From: Tricholoma matsutake | Taxonomy: Eukaryota; Basidiomycota; Agaricomycetes; Agaricales; Tricholomataceae | Assembly: GCA_026075535.2 (NCBI GenBank) | Contig: AP026538.1 | Span: 1,550,001 to 1,614,000, forward strand | Length of the DNA: 64,000 nucleotides | Reading direction: 5' to 3' | Part shown: in pieces, positions 1 through 10,524 of the stretch | Layout of the letters: each line of letters begins with the position of its first letter | How positions within the stretch are numbered: the stretch's first letter is position 1 | Made by a program: the position numbers and the translations under genes | The notes under the pieces: model-generated | Told to the model about the DNA's origin: nothing | Databases searched by the model: none | Seen by the model: the letters and a program-made list of their open reading frames with translations, nothing else

Positions 1-1732
1 TTTGCTCTCTCATACATTCAAGGGGGGGAAACTCAGTTCTGGAGAAACGAGGCTATTAATCAAATTGCCATGGGAAATAAACCATTTGCAAGCTTCAAGG
101 AATTTCTGGAGAGATTGGAGGCACAGTTTGGGGACCCTAATCCAAAGGTGACAGCTAATGCCAAATTAAAAACCATGTGCCAAGGTTCCTTAATGGCGGA
201 TGAATTTATTTTGCAGTTCAAAGCAGAAGCTTCACAGATGGATATGGGAGAAGCAGTGTTGGTAGAATTTTTGAAAGCAGGATTAAATCCCTCTTTATTC
301 AAGTCTATCTGCAGACTACCTTCTATGCCAGAGAAGTTGGATGAGTGGTAAGGTAGACAAAACACATACTCAACCAATGTCAGGTGATGTGACATGACCG
401 TGACTGGCAGGATAGCAGAATGTGATCTAATTGGAACATGATAATGATCGGATACACTGGTCTTGATATGAAGTAGCAATTATATAGTTTCTATGTAATA
501 TACACTATGTACTGTGGATTATAAGACTGTGACTATGTTCTAAGGACCGAATTATAAGGAGTTTATTAATTAGTTCATCTTTGCTTTTGTAAGATCATTC
601 ATGAGAGTGTCAGGATGTCGTATGCTCAGGCTCATCTTGTGCAGTCTCAACATTCCTCCAAGAACTATCCAATGCTTCATTATCAGGGCTGGCCTGACTA
701 TGAATGCTGCAGACCACTTCCATCTCTATGTCATCATTGTGCTGACCCAGTTCATGTGTAGTAGGCTTATCAGGTGCTGGCTGACTGTCCAAACCAAGTG
801 TGGTTGTACTTGCATTATCCTGAGCCTCAGCTTCATTCTCTACAGCCTTCCCAAACAATGAGCCTGTGATACTACTTATTATTGAGGCTGCTCTTCCTTT
901 TGGTGAACTCTGTTCCTGGAGGTTTACCTGTCAACATGTCAGACAGTAGTTTGTTATTGCAATCATTCTGCACATGCATTTTCTTTGGCTTCATCATGGT
1001 CACAGGATTTCTTTGCCTTTGTCTTGCCGGGCCAACTTTCTAAGTTGAGAATATGAGTGTGCTTGCGCTTGGTCTGGCCAGCCATTAATTCATTTTCGAT
1101 GCAACACGATGTGTTTACTACATGTCACATGCCTTTGATAATATTATACCAGAAGAGTGAAGATTGCAAGATGCCAATTCCTCACAACACATTATCAAAA
1201 ATCAGTCCACACCAATAATTCCTAAAACAAATATTTTGGTGGGAACAGATTTCTATGTAGATATCTAGTTCCTGGGACATCTTGATTTTTGTGGTTTTTG
1301 TCACACTTTATCATGATTCATCATGTGACAGTAGATGGCAATGTGTTTCATCTACCTTATAATTGGGCGATGCACCTTGATCAGCAATATCAGCAGGAAC
1401 AGGCAGAATCAAAGTTGATGTACAGAAGTAGTAAATTTGGAAAGATGTCAGGAGGAAAGTCTGAGAAAGGAAAGGTGACTCAGGTGCAAGCTCTGAGGGC
1501 ACAGCCACTGGCCATGGCAGTGACACCTATAGTTACAGAGTCAGCAGCACCAGCAGACACAATGGAGGTTGATCAAGTGGGGACACAAGCCCCACTTAAA
1601 TGTTTTTACTGTGGGCAGTTAGGACACATTGCTAGGAATTGTAGGCAGAAAAGAAAGATTAGGGAAGCTACAATTGAGGAAGTGAAGCCAGAGGAAGGCA
1701 GGCAGAAGAATTTTGTGGAAGAGTCCCAGTGA
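1..1732 (+). pseudogene. G1-alpha gag pseudogene, split by a transposon
   Basis: The capsid-like gag part runs from the window edge to about 350 and resumes at 1358. The resumed part encodes a basic linker and a CCHC zinc knuckle (CFYCGQLGHIARNC, about 1600-1642) used for RNA binding and packaging. The frame continues to the TGA at 1730-1732. The same protein is nearly continuous in copy beta (4939-6036), so the split at 350/1358 comes from the insertion. The N-terminus lies outside the window. Dead as a gene. Confidence 0.88.
351..1357. mobile_element. TA-flanked TIR DNA transposon T1 (1007 bp), non-autonomous or decayed
   Basis: The ends are inverted: AGGTAGACAAAACACAT at 351-367 against the reverse complement of 1341-1357 (AGGTAGATGAAACACAT). 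TA stands immediately outside both ends (349-350, 1358-1359), and copy beta shows the empty site with one TA (gagtggtataattggg). The TA duplication suggests the Tc1/mariner group or a similar TA-targeting family. Only short minus-strand frames survive inside: a 41-residue basic peptide near 961-1084 and an acidic 82-residue frame at 610-858. They could be exon remnants of a lost transposase. No catalytic motif is visible. Confidence 0.82.
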
Positions 1733-4051
1733 AGGTTTCCCCATTGGTGACCCAGAATCATTACAATGTATTAGTATCTGAGGAAACCCAGAGCAAATCA
1801 GAAAAGGAAATTGAGGAGGAGTACAACTGTTGTGGAGCACATGACAAAGAAAATTGTCAAGTGTCATTTCCAAAAACCCCTAAATTCTTTATTTGCTTTG
1901 CACAAATAGAACCCAAAAATCACCTTGACTGTGGGATTGAAGAGAGTGGACATGCATGCAGCGATTGATGTGGAAGTGTTGTTTGATAGTGGTGCTACAG
2001 GATTATTCATTAATTGGTCCTTAATTACCAGAAATGGTATTAACACACGCAAGCCATCACAACCTATAATGGTGTACAATATTGAGGGAACAGTCAATTG
2101 TGGAGGAACTATCAAGGAGGAGGTGACTATTGTACTAAAGTATCATGAGCATCAGGAGCGAGCTGTATTTGAAGTGTGCGATCTTGGGAAAACCAATCTA
2201 ATAATAGGATGTCCATGGTTACAGAAGCATAATCCCGAAAGTGATTGGAAAACTGGGAAAGTACAAATGACTCATTGTCCTAAGGAATGTAATGTGTATG
2301 GGAGGAAGATGAAGAAGGAGTCTGAGCGAATGCCAGTGCAGAAGCCATGGGATCATGGGATCAAGATGAAGCCAGGGTGTGTGCCAAAGAAGTCAAAGGT
2401 ATATTTGTTATCTCCAATGGAACAAGAAGAAGTTGATGTGTTCCTAAATGAGCAATTGCGCAAAGGATACATATGACCTTCAAAATCACCACAGACATCA
2501 CCAATATTCTTTGTGCCAAAGAAAGATAGGAAAAAGAGGATGGGTACAGATTACAGGTATTTGAATGAGTGGACAGTGAAGAACACGTACCCCCTACCTT
2601 TGATTTCTGAAATCATTGACAAGGTAGGAAAAGCCAAAGCCTTTACAAAATTGGATTTATGATGGGGATACAATAATGTACAAATACAGAAAGGAGATGA
2701 GTGGAAGGCTGCATTTGCCATGTGCCAAGGATCCTTTGAGCTGCTTGTCATGTTTTTTGGGATGACCAATAGTCCCCTGACTTTCCAAAATATGATGAAT
2801 GACATTTTCAAGGATGTAATTGACAAGGGCATGGTAATAATATTTGTTGATGACATTCTGATATTTACAGAGGATGAAGAAAATCATGAGGTGATAGTGC
2901 AGGAGGTGTTGCGGAGGTTGGCGGAGAATGATCTATTTTTGAAACCAGAGAAATGTGTGTTTGGGGCAAGTGAGATCAAGTTCCTAGGATTATTGATCAG
3001 CCTGACAGGATCAAAATGGATCCAATCAAGGTACAGGCAATCACAGATTGGCCTGCACATACCCGCATCAAAGAGGTTCAAGCCTTCTTGGGACTCGCAA
3101 ACTATTATTGTCGCTTTGTGCATAATTTTTCCAAAATTGCCACACCCTTACATAACCTTATGTGAAAGGGAGTAGTGTGGAGATGGGGAGAGCAGAAGCA
3201 GACAGCATTTGAGGAGTTGAAGAGGAAGTTTGTGGAGGGACCAATATTAGCCCCAGTGGATTTCATGCGTCCCTTACGAGTGGAATCAGATGCATCTGAC
3301 TTTGCTACTGGAGTGGTATTATCAATGCTATGCAAAGATGACAAATGGCATCCTTGTGCATATTTGTCCTGAGGATTGAATGATGTGGAAAGGAATTATG
3401 ATGTGCATGACAAAACGATGTTGGGGATAATATGAGCATTGGAGGCATGGAGGCATTATTTGGAGGGATGTACGCATCAGATTGAAATCTGGATGGATCA
3501 TCAAAATCTGCAATACTTCATGTCAGCTAAAAAGCTTAATTGCTGGCAAGCGCATTGGGTGCTATTCCTATCGTGTTTCAATTTTCACTTAGTCCACAAG
3601 GCAGGAAGCTTAATGAGGAAAGCAGATGCATTATCCAGACATATTGATCACAAAAGGGGGGTGGAGGAGGACAATAAGAATGTTACCTTACTCAAACCTG
3701 AATACTTTTGCATTTGCACTATGTGTCAAGGGCATCTATTAATAGATGACTCGGAAGTGGAAATGTTGTGTAAAATCAGACAATGTTCAGATATGGACGA
3801 TGAGGTAGTGGAAGCTGTGAAAGCTATGAAGGAAGAGGAGAAGGGTAATATTAGAGGAGATGAATGGGTTGAGGAGCAAGGGTTGGTGTTATTCTGAGGA
3901 AAGGTGTATGTACCAAAGGATCAGGATTTTCGAAGGGAGATCATCTGGTTACATCATAATATGCTGACTGCTGGACACCCAGGAAGATGGAAGATGTTGG
4001 AATGAGTAATGAGAAATTATTGGTGGCCCGGAATTTCGAAGTATGTGTTGG
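1729..4051 (+). pseudogene. G1-alpha pol pseudogene: protease, RT, RNase H, start of integrase
   Basis: Pol lies in the -1 frame relative to gag and overlaps its stop. A retropepsin with DSGATG is at about 1987-2004. The RT follows a junction near 2315 where sequence is missing, and has PIFFVPKKD, the TDYRYLN segment and the catalytic FVDD box at about 2845. A frameshift follows near 3000. RNase H continues at 3175-3660 (ESDASDFATGVVLS, DADALSRHID-type end). The last part reaches VMRNYWWPGISKYV of the HHCC integrase domain. Multiple in-frame TGA codons make it non-functional. Confidence 0.88.
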
Positions 4052-4453
4052 TGTTAGGAAACCACCCCATTACCTAATAAAATTTCATTTTTATTTTGTT
4101 ATGTCGAATTATGCTACATGATGCCAAATTATGCTACACTTTGATAGCATGAGAACTTTATTTCGCATGCATCAAAATGTACGCGCATGTACGAGTGCAT
4201 CGGTAACAACAATGTACAATATATGTAACATAGTATATAAACCCTAAATATATGCCTAGGGGACCCCAGTTGTGTTCTCGTAGGTATTCTACCTACGCTT
4301 TCGGTGTGAAAGGCCTTTCTCAATCAACTCATCTATTAAAAACCCCTCGCATCAAAACCATCAGTTCCCCCATCACAAGCATGGATCCTGCCCCCTTCTT
4401 GTAGAGAGAACCCGCATGGTCTTAGCTAGCAGATAGTGCGTGTTGCCCTAACA
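4052..4453 (+). repeat. 5' LTR of G1-beta (402 bp)
   Basis: TGTTAGG...CCTAACA ends and close identity to 8572-8972 define the LTR. It contains a TATA box (4234-4241) and a predicted transcript start around 4268. Differences between the two LTRs are largely C/T and G/A transitions, consistent with CpG decay after insertion. Confidence 0.93.
4234..4278 (+). promoter_or_regulatory. LTR promoter: TATA box and predicted start of R, carrying the self-primer
   Basis: TATATAAA at 4234-4241 is followed 34 nt later by AGTTGTGTTCT (4268-4278). That 11-mer is the exact reverse complement of the stretch just after the LTR (4456-4466). In Tf1 and sushi elements the first ~11 nt of the RNA fold back and prime reverse transcription, so 4268 is the predicted transcription start. 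The spacing from TATA fits. Confidence 0.75.
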
Positions 4454-4455
4454 GA

Positions 4456-4466
4456 AGAACACAACT
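4456..4466 (+). promoter_or_regulatory. Self-primer binding site of G1-beta
   Basis: AGAACACAACT sits 2 nt after the 5' LTR where a tRNA primer site would normally lie. It does not start with TGG, as a site for the 3' CCA end of a tRNA would. It pairs perfectly over 11 nt with AGTTGTGTTCT at the predicted 5' end of the element RNA. This is the hallmark of Tf1/sushi self-priming, which is consistent with the chromodomain at the end of pol. Confidence 0.75.
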
Positions 4467-4938
4467 TCCCATATCAGTGCGCCTTCTCTTACTTGCGCAT
4501 ACGTCATTGTTTCACTGCACCACATCCAATTACTCACCCTTTCGGCATGAGCTGGAAGTACTTGTACATACATAATCTACCTTTTCTTTCATAAGCTGAC
4601 GCCAGGCCTTGCCTTACATTGCAACTGCCAGTGATTGAGAGGCAGCACTCGTCATTAGGACAGCTGCAACCAGACAACCAATCGGATCTGGTTTAGTTAC
4701 GATTTACATCACTCTATTCAGACAACTATTTTAGTTACAAGCCAAATTCAGTCTTATCTCCGAGATCAGGCACTGTTGGAAGGGTTATTGATCCGAAGTG
4801 TCAAAATAGGTACCTGACGAACGACGAACAATCGACGAACCATTGACGAACCATCACATGGCCCATAAACGTTTGGAGAGGTCCCGAAGAAAAAATCTTG
4901 AATTTGCAAAGAAGTGATTCATCACAGATTCTACAATT

Positions 4939-6036
4939 ATGTCCGAACCTTCAACTTCTAATCCCGGCCCTAATCCTGTTCCCACACCAGCACTAGAGGC
5001 AAAAATTGATGCGCTCACAGCACAAATGTCCCAATTAGTGTCAGTGTTGGCAGCATCACAGCCCAGACAAGCGGAAGTACAGCCAGAGACAACAGGAGAA
5101 AGAGATGATGAGATGGAGGAGATGGTGAAGTGGATATTGCAGGAGGATGAGACGGTAGAGAAATCTGGAAATGGAAAAGTGCACTTACCTAAGTATGTGC
5201 CCCCGCAAATCATTGACGGTACCATGGAGAATACAAAATCCTTCATCAGCTCTATAGTATTGTACATCAATGGGAGGAAGCCAGAGTTTCATACAGCTGA
5301 GTCTAGGATTATGTTTGCTCTCTCGTACATCCAGGGGGGGAAAGCACAGTTCTGGAGAAATGAGGCTATTAATCAAATTGCCACAGGAAATAAACCATTT
5401 GCAACCTTCAAGGAATTTCTGGAGAGATTGGAGGCACAGTTTGGAGACCCTAATCCAAAGGCGACAGCCAATGCTAAATTAAAGACCTTGCACCAAGGTT
5501 CCCTAATGGTGGATGAATTTATTTTGCAGTTCAAAGCAGAAGCTTCACAAATGGACGTGGGAGAAGCCATGTTGGTAGAGTTTTTGAAAGCAGGATTAAA
5601 TCCCTCTTTATTCAAGTCTATCTACTGACTACCTTCTATGCCAGAGAAGTTGGACGAGTGGTATAATTGGGCAATGCGCCTTGACCAGCAATATCAGCAG
5701 GAACAGGCAGAGTCAAAGTTGATGTACGGAAGTAGTAAATTTGGAAAGTCATCGGGAGGAAAGTGTGAGAAAGGAAAGGCACCTCAGGTGCAAGCTCCAA
5801 GGGCACAGCCACCGGCCATGGCAGTGACACCTATAGTTACAGAGTCAGCAGCACCAGCAGAGGCAATGGAGGTTGATCAAGCAGGGAGACGAGCCCCACT
5901 TAAATGTTTTTACTGTGGGCAGTTAGGACACATTTCTAGGAATTGTAGGAGGAAAAGAAAGATTAGGGAAGCTACAATTGAGGAAGTGAAGCCAGAGGAA
6001 GGCAAGCAGAAGGATTTTGTTGAAGAGTCCCAGTGA
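4939..6036 (+). pseudogene. G1-beta gag (one TGA nonsense)
   Basis: The ATG at 4939 starts MSEPSTSNPGP, with a proline-rich N-terminus and a coiled segment with an acidic stretch (about residues 20-75). A retrotransposon-gag capsid core follows (KYVPPQIIDG to SLFKSIY). The frame is interrupted by a single TGA at 5626-5628, where alpha reads a cysteine codon. It then continues through a basic linker to the CCHC knuckle CFYCGQLGHISRNC and ends at 6034-6036. About 365 residues in total, a normal size for this lineage. The best-preserved gag in the window. Confidence 0.9.
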
Positions 6037-8560
6037 AGGTTTCCCCATTGGTGACCCAGAATCATTACAATGTATTAGTATCTGAGGAAACCCAGAGCAA
6101 ATCAGAAAAGGAAATCGAGGAGGAGTATTTCTGAATCACGTGACAAAAAGGAGTACAACTGTTGTCAATCACATGACAATTTTCATGCATCATTTCCGAA
6201 AACCCCTAAATTCTTTATTCTCTCTGCGCAAATAGAACGCAAAATCACCTTGACTGTGGGATTGAAGACAGTGGACATGCATGCAGCTATTGATGTGGAA
6301 GCATTGCTTGATAGTGGTGCTACAGGATTATTTATTAATCAATCCTTAATTACCGGAAACAGTATTAACACACGCAAGCTGGCGCAACCTATAATGGTGT
6401 ACAATATTGAGGGAACAGTCAATTGTGGAGGAACTATCAAGGAGGAGGTGACTATGGTACTAAGGTATCAGGAGCATCAGGAGCGAGCTGTATTCAAAGT
6501 GTGCGATCTTGGGAAAACCAATCTAATAATCGGATGTCCCTGGTTATGGAAGCATAATCCTGAAATTGATTGGAAAACTGGGAAAGTACAAATGACTCGT
6601 TGTCCTAAGGAATGTAATGTGTATGGGAGGAAGATGAAGAAGAGGAATTATGATGTGCATGACAAAGAAATGTTGGGGATAATATGAGCATTGGAGGCAT
6701 GGAGGCATTATTTGGAGGGATGTACGCATCAGATTGAGATCTGGATGGATCATCAAAATCTGCAATACTTCATGTCCGCTAAAAAGCTTAATCGCTGGCA
6801 AGCGTGTTGGGCACTATTCCTATCGTGTTTCAATTTTCACTTGGTCCACAAAGTGGGAAGCTTAATGAGGAAAGCAGATGCATTATCCAGACGTATTGAT
6901 CATAAAAGGGGGGTGGAGGAGGACAATAAGAATGTTACCTTACTCAAACCCGAATACTTTCACATTTGCACTATGCGTCAAGGGCATCTATTAAGAGATA
7001 GCTCGGAAATGGAAATGTTGTCTAAAATTAGACAATGTTTGGAAATGGACGCTGAACTAGTGCAAGCCATGAAAGCTCTGAAGGGAGAGAAGAAAGGTAA
7101 TATTAAAGGAGATTAATGGGCTGAGGAACAAGGGTTGGTGTTGTTTCGAGGAAAAGTGTATGTACCAAAGGATCAGGATTTGTGAAGGGAGATCATCCAG
7201 TTAGATCACAATACGCTGACTGCCAGACACCCAGGAAGATGGAAGACGTTGGAATTAGTAATGAGAAATTATTGGTCACCCGGAATTTCAAAGTATGTGT
7301 TGGGGTATGTGGATGGATGTGATATGTGCATGAGGGGGAAGAAATTTCCAGCCAAACCTGCAGGAAAATTAATGCCAAACCATATACCTAAAGCGCCGTG
7401 GCAAGATATATCTGTGGATTTTATTACTGGATTACCCAAGGCTCAAGGGTACGATGCAATATTCATAGTATGTGACCGCTTCACAAAGGAGGTCCATATT
7501 ATTCCTACTACTACAGAAACCTCATCATTGGGCTTGGCGTGCCTCTATCTAAATCAGGTATGGCGGTTACATGGGTTACCCAATACCGTTATCTCCGATC
7601 GCAGACCACAATTTGCTTCTGCATTTATGCGAGAGCTGAACAACATATTGGGAATTCAAACTAAACTATCTATGGCATATCACCTGCAGACTGATGGGCA
7701 GACAGAGAGAATGAATCAGGAGTTGGAGCAGTACCTACGTATGTTTGTCAACTACTGACAAACTGACTGGCCCGAATGGCTGGCAATTGCCAAATTTTCC
7801 CACCATAACAAATTCCATTCGGCTACTCATATGTCACCCTTTTTTGCGAATTATGGATACCATCCTCGCATGGGAGTAGAACCCAGAAGGGAAGTCAAAG
7901 TACAGTCGGTAGAAGATTTTGTATCTCAGATGCAAAAGGTACAAGAGGAAGCAGAGGCGGCATTGAAGAAAGCATGTGATGACATGATGCAACATGTGGA
8001 TCGTACTCGAGCACGCGCTCCAGAGTATAAAGTTGGTGACTTGGTATGGCTAAGTACCAAGGACCTGAAATATTCCACAACCTTCAAGGAAACTTATGGA
8101 GAAACAAGTTGGCCCATATGCGATCGCTAAAGTGATCTCGCCTAATGCGGTAGTGCTAAAATTACTCCAATCATTCAAGATTGATCCCGAGATTAACATA
8201 TCCCACCTACACCCTTACCGCCTGCCCACTATTCCTGGCCAACAAACTACTCTGCAACCTCCGATAATAGTAGAAGGTGCTCCAGAATACGTAGTTGAAG
8301 AAATTCTAGACTCACATCTTCGACAAAACAAATTGGAGTTCTTAATAAAGTGGAAAAACTATACCGACGAAAATAATTCATGGGAACCCGAAGAGAATTG
8401 TAAGCAAGCGCATAACATGATCGCCCAATTCTTTAAACATAATCCGAATGCTCCGCATTGCATTGTGAGAATGGTGTATGAGGGGATGAAATTCCGGCCT
8501 TACCAAAATTTCATGGAGGGGACAGATGCAATATTTTCTTGCCTGGGAGTCAAGGCATAA
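6033..8560 (+). pseudogene. G1-beta pol: protease, (RT deleted), RNase H, integrase, chromodomain
   Basis: The protease has LLDSGATGLFI near 6302. The frame jumps from protease into RNase H at about 6643. RNase H runs to DALSRRID. The integrase has the HHCC domain (CDMCMRGKK at 7320), catalytic D in SVDFITGLP, D in VISDRRPQF and E in GQTERMNQE. A frameshift near 8095 moves to the C-terminal frame. That frame encodes a chromodomain (EYVVEEILDSHLRQNKLEFL, then IKWKNY and NSWEP, about 8285-8395). Chromodomains of chromoviruses direct integration to heterochromatin. TGA/TAA stops at about 6686, 7115, 7184 and 7756 inactivate it. Confidence 0.9.
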
Positions 8561-8571
8561 AAGGGGGGTAA
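8558..8571 (+). promoter_or_regulatory. Polypurine tract of G1-beta
   Basis: A purine run (aaaaggggggtaa) abuts the 3' LTR start TGTTAGG at 8572. This is the expected position for the plus-strand primer in reverse transcription. Confidence 0.8.
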
Positions 8572-8972
8572 TGTTAGGAAACAGCCCCATTACCTAATAA
8601 AATTTCATTTTATTTTATTACATCAAATTACACTACATGATGCCAAATGATGCTACACTTTGATAGCATGAGAATTTTATTTCGCATGCATCACTATGTA
8701 TGCATATGTACATGCGCATTTGTAACAACAATGTACAATATATGTAACATAGTATATAAACCCTAAATATACACCTAGGGAACCCCAGTTGTGTTCTCTT
8801 AGGTATTCCACCTATGCTTGTGGTGTGAAAGGCCTTTGTCAACAAACTCATCCATAAATAACCCCTCGCATCAAAACCATCAATTCCCCCATCACATGTG
8901 CAGACCCCACCCCCTTCTTGTAGAGAGAACCCGCATGGTCTTAGCTAGCAGATAGTGGGTGTCACCCTAACA
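8572..8972 (+). repeat. 3' LTR of G1-beta (401 bp)
   Basis: Matches 4052-4453 end to end, including the TATATAAA box, AGTTGTGTTCT at 8787-8797 and the CCCTAACA terminus. The sequence immediately downstream belongs to a third G1 copy. Confidence 0.93.
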
Positions 8973-10524
8973 GGAGGAAGTGGAGGATGAGGAAATGCCA
9001 AATGGGGAACTTCTGATCATGATCAAAAAGGAAGAGCAGAAGCAAACCTTTAGAGTGATTCATGGAGGACAGTCGTGGGACAAGAATATTGTGAATGAGG
9101 AGAAGCCAGTGGAGGAGTGGGTACCAAAAGCATATCATGAATATCTGTCAGTCTTTCAGAAGAAGGAGTCTGAGTGAATGCCGGTGTAGAAGCCATGGGA
9201 TCATGTGATCAAGATGAAGCTGAAGAAGTCAAAGGTATATTTGTTATCTCTGATGGAACAAGAAGAAGTTGATGTGTTCCTAAATGAGCAATTGCGCAAA
9301 GGATATGTATGACCTTCAAAATTGCCACAGATGTCACCAATATTCTTTGTTCCAAAGAAAGATAGGAAAAAGAGGATGTGTACAGATTACAGGTATCTGA
9401 CTGAGTGGACAGTGAAGAACACATACCCCCTGCCGTTGATCTCAGAAATAATTGACAAGGTGGGAAAAGCCAAGGTCTTTACAAAATTGGATTTACAATG
9501 GGGATACAACAACATACAAATACAGAAAGGAGATGAGTGGAAGGCTGCATTTGCCATGCACTGAGGATCCTTCGAGCTGCTTGTCATGTTTTTCAGGACC
9601 AATAGCCCCCCAACTTTCCAAAATATGATGAACAACATTTTCAAGGATGTAATTGACAATGGCATGGTGATAATATTCATTGATGACATTCTGATATTTA
9701 TGGAGGATGAAGAAAATCATGAGGCAATAGTGCAGGAGGTGTTGTGGAGATTGGCGGAGAATGATCTATTTTCGAAACCAGAGAAGTGTGTGTTTGGGGC
9801 AAGCAAGATCGAGTTCCTAGGATTATTGATCAGCCCTGACAGGATCAAAATGGATCCAATCAAGGTACAGGCAATCACAGATTGGCCTGCACCTACCCGC
9901 ATCAAAGAGGTTCAAGCTTTCTTGGGATTATCGTTGCTTTGTGCATAATTTTCTCAAAATTGCTACACCCTTACATAACCTTATGTGAAAGGGAGTAGTG
10001 TGGAAGTGGGGAGAACAGCAGCAGACAGCATTTGAGGAGTTGAAGAGGAAGTTTGTGGAGGGACCAATATTAGCCCCAGTGGATTTCATGCGTCCCTTAC
10101 GAGTGGAATCAGATGCATCTGACTTTGCTACTGGAGTGGTATTATCAATGCTATGCAAAGATGACAAATGGCATCCTTGTGCATATTTGTCCTGAGGGTT
10201 GAATGATGTGGAGAGGAATTATGATGTGCATGACAAAGAGATGTTGGGGATAATACAAGCGTTGGAGGCATGGAGGTATTATTTAGAGGGTGTATGCATC
10301 AGATTGAGATCTGGATGGATCATCAAAATCTGCAATACTTCATGTCCACTAAAAAGCTTAATCACCGGCAAGTGTGTTGGGCGCTATTCCTATCACATTT
10401 CAATTTTCACTTAGTCCACAAGGTGGGAAGCTTAATGAGGAAAGCAGATGCATTATCCAGATGTATTGATCACAAAAGGGGGGTGGAGGAGGACAATAAG
10501 AATGTTACCTTACTATGTGGAAGG
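8973..10524 (+). pseudogene. G1 copy gamma: protease-RT linker, RT and RNase H fragment
   Basis: It starts in the protease-RT linker (8980-9177, KEEQKQTFRVIHGGQSWDKN), which both alpha and beta have lost. RT follows from about 9180 with [16 protein letters not shown] and the catalytic segment IIFIDDILIF (about 9670-9700). RNase H is at 9998-10500 (ESDASDFATG, KADALSRCID). Stops at 9174, 9310, 9562 and 10193 and several indels break it. It ends at NKNVTLL, where minus-strand G2 sequence begins. The integrase fragment at 40346 may be its displaced 3' part, although about 300 bp between the two is missing. Confidence 0.87.

Larger units (their letters stand above)
1..4051 (+). mobile_element. 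Ty3/Gypsy chromovirus G1, copy alpha (5' truncated by window, 3' truncated in integrase)
   Basis: This is a degenerate internal region of a Gypsy retrotransposon read left to right: gag, zinc knuckle, protease, RT, RNase H and the start of the integrase zinc domain. It is colinear with copy beta, which shows that the window opens in mid-gag. It stops abruptly at 4051, inside the HHCC region, where the 5' LTR of copy beta begins. A 1007-bp TIR transposon interrupts gag, and about 190 bp between protease and RT is missing relative to copy gamma. No LTR of this copy is visible. Confidence 0.9.
4052..8972 (+). mobile_element. Ty3/Gypsy chromovirus G1, copy beta, with two LTRs and an internal RT deletion
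   Basis: Two LTRs beginning TGTTAGG and ending CCTAACA bound this 4.9-kb element (4052-4453 and 8572-8972). Internal order is gag, protease, RNase H, integrase, chromodomain. The stretch between the end of protease (VYGRKMKK, about 6640) and RNase H ([11 protein letters not shown]) lacks the whole RT that alpha and gamma keep, so this copy could move only with help. The flanks do not form a clean target duplication (gttgg left, ggagg right) and are different parts of sister elements. Recombination between copies, rather than simple insertion, probably placed it here. Confidence 0.92.

Noticed and set aside
1721..1740. A programmed -1 frameshift slippery site between gag and pol of G1
   Set aside because: The frames do overlap in the -1 register, but no canonical slippery heptamer is visible before the stop, and internal initiation or an indel cannot be excluded.
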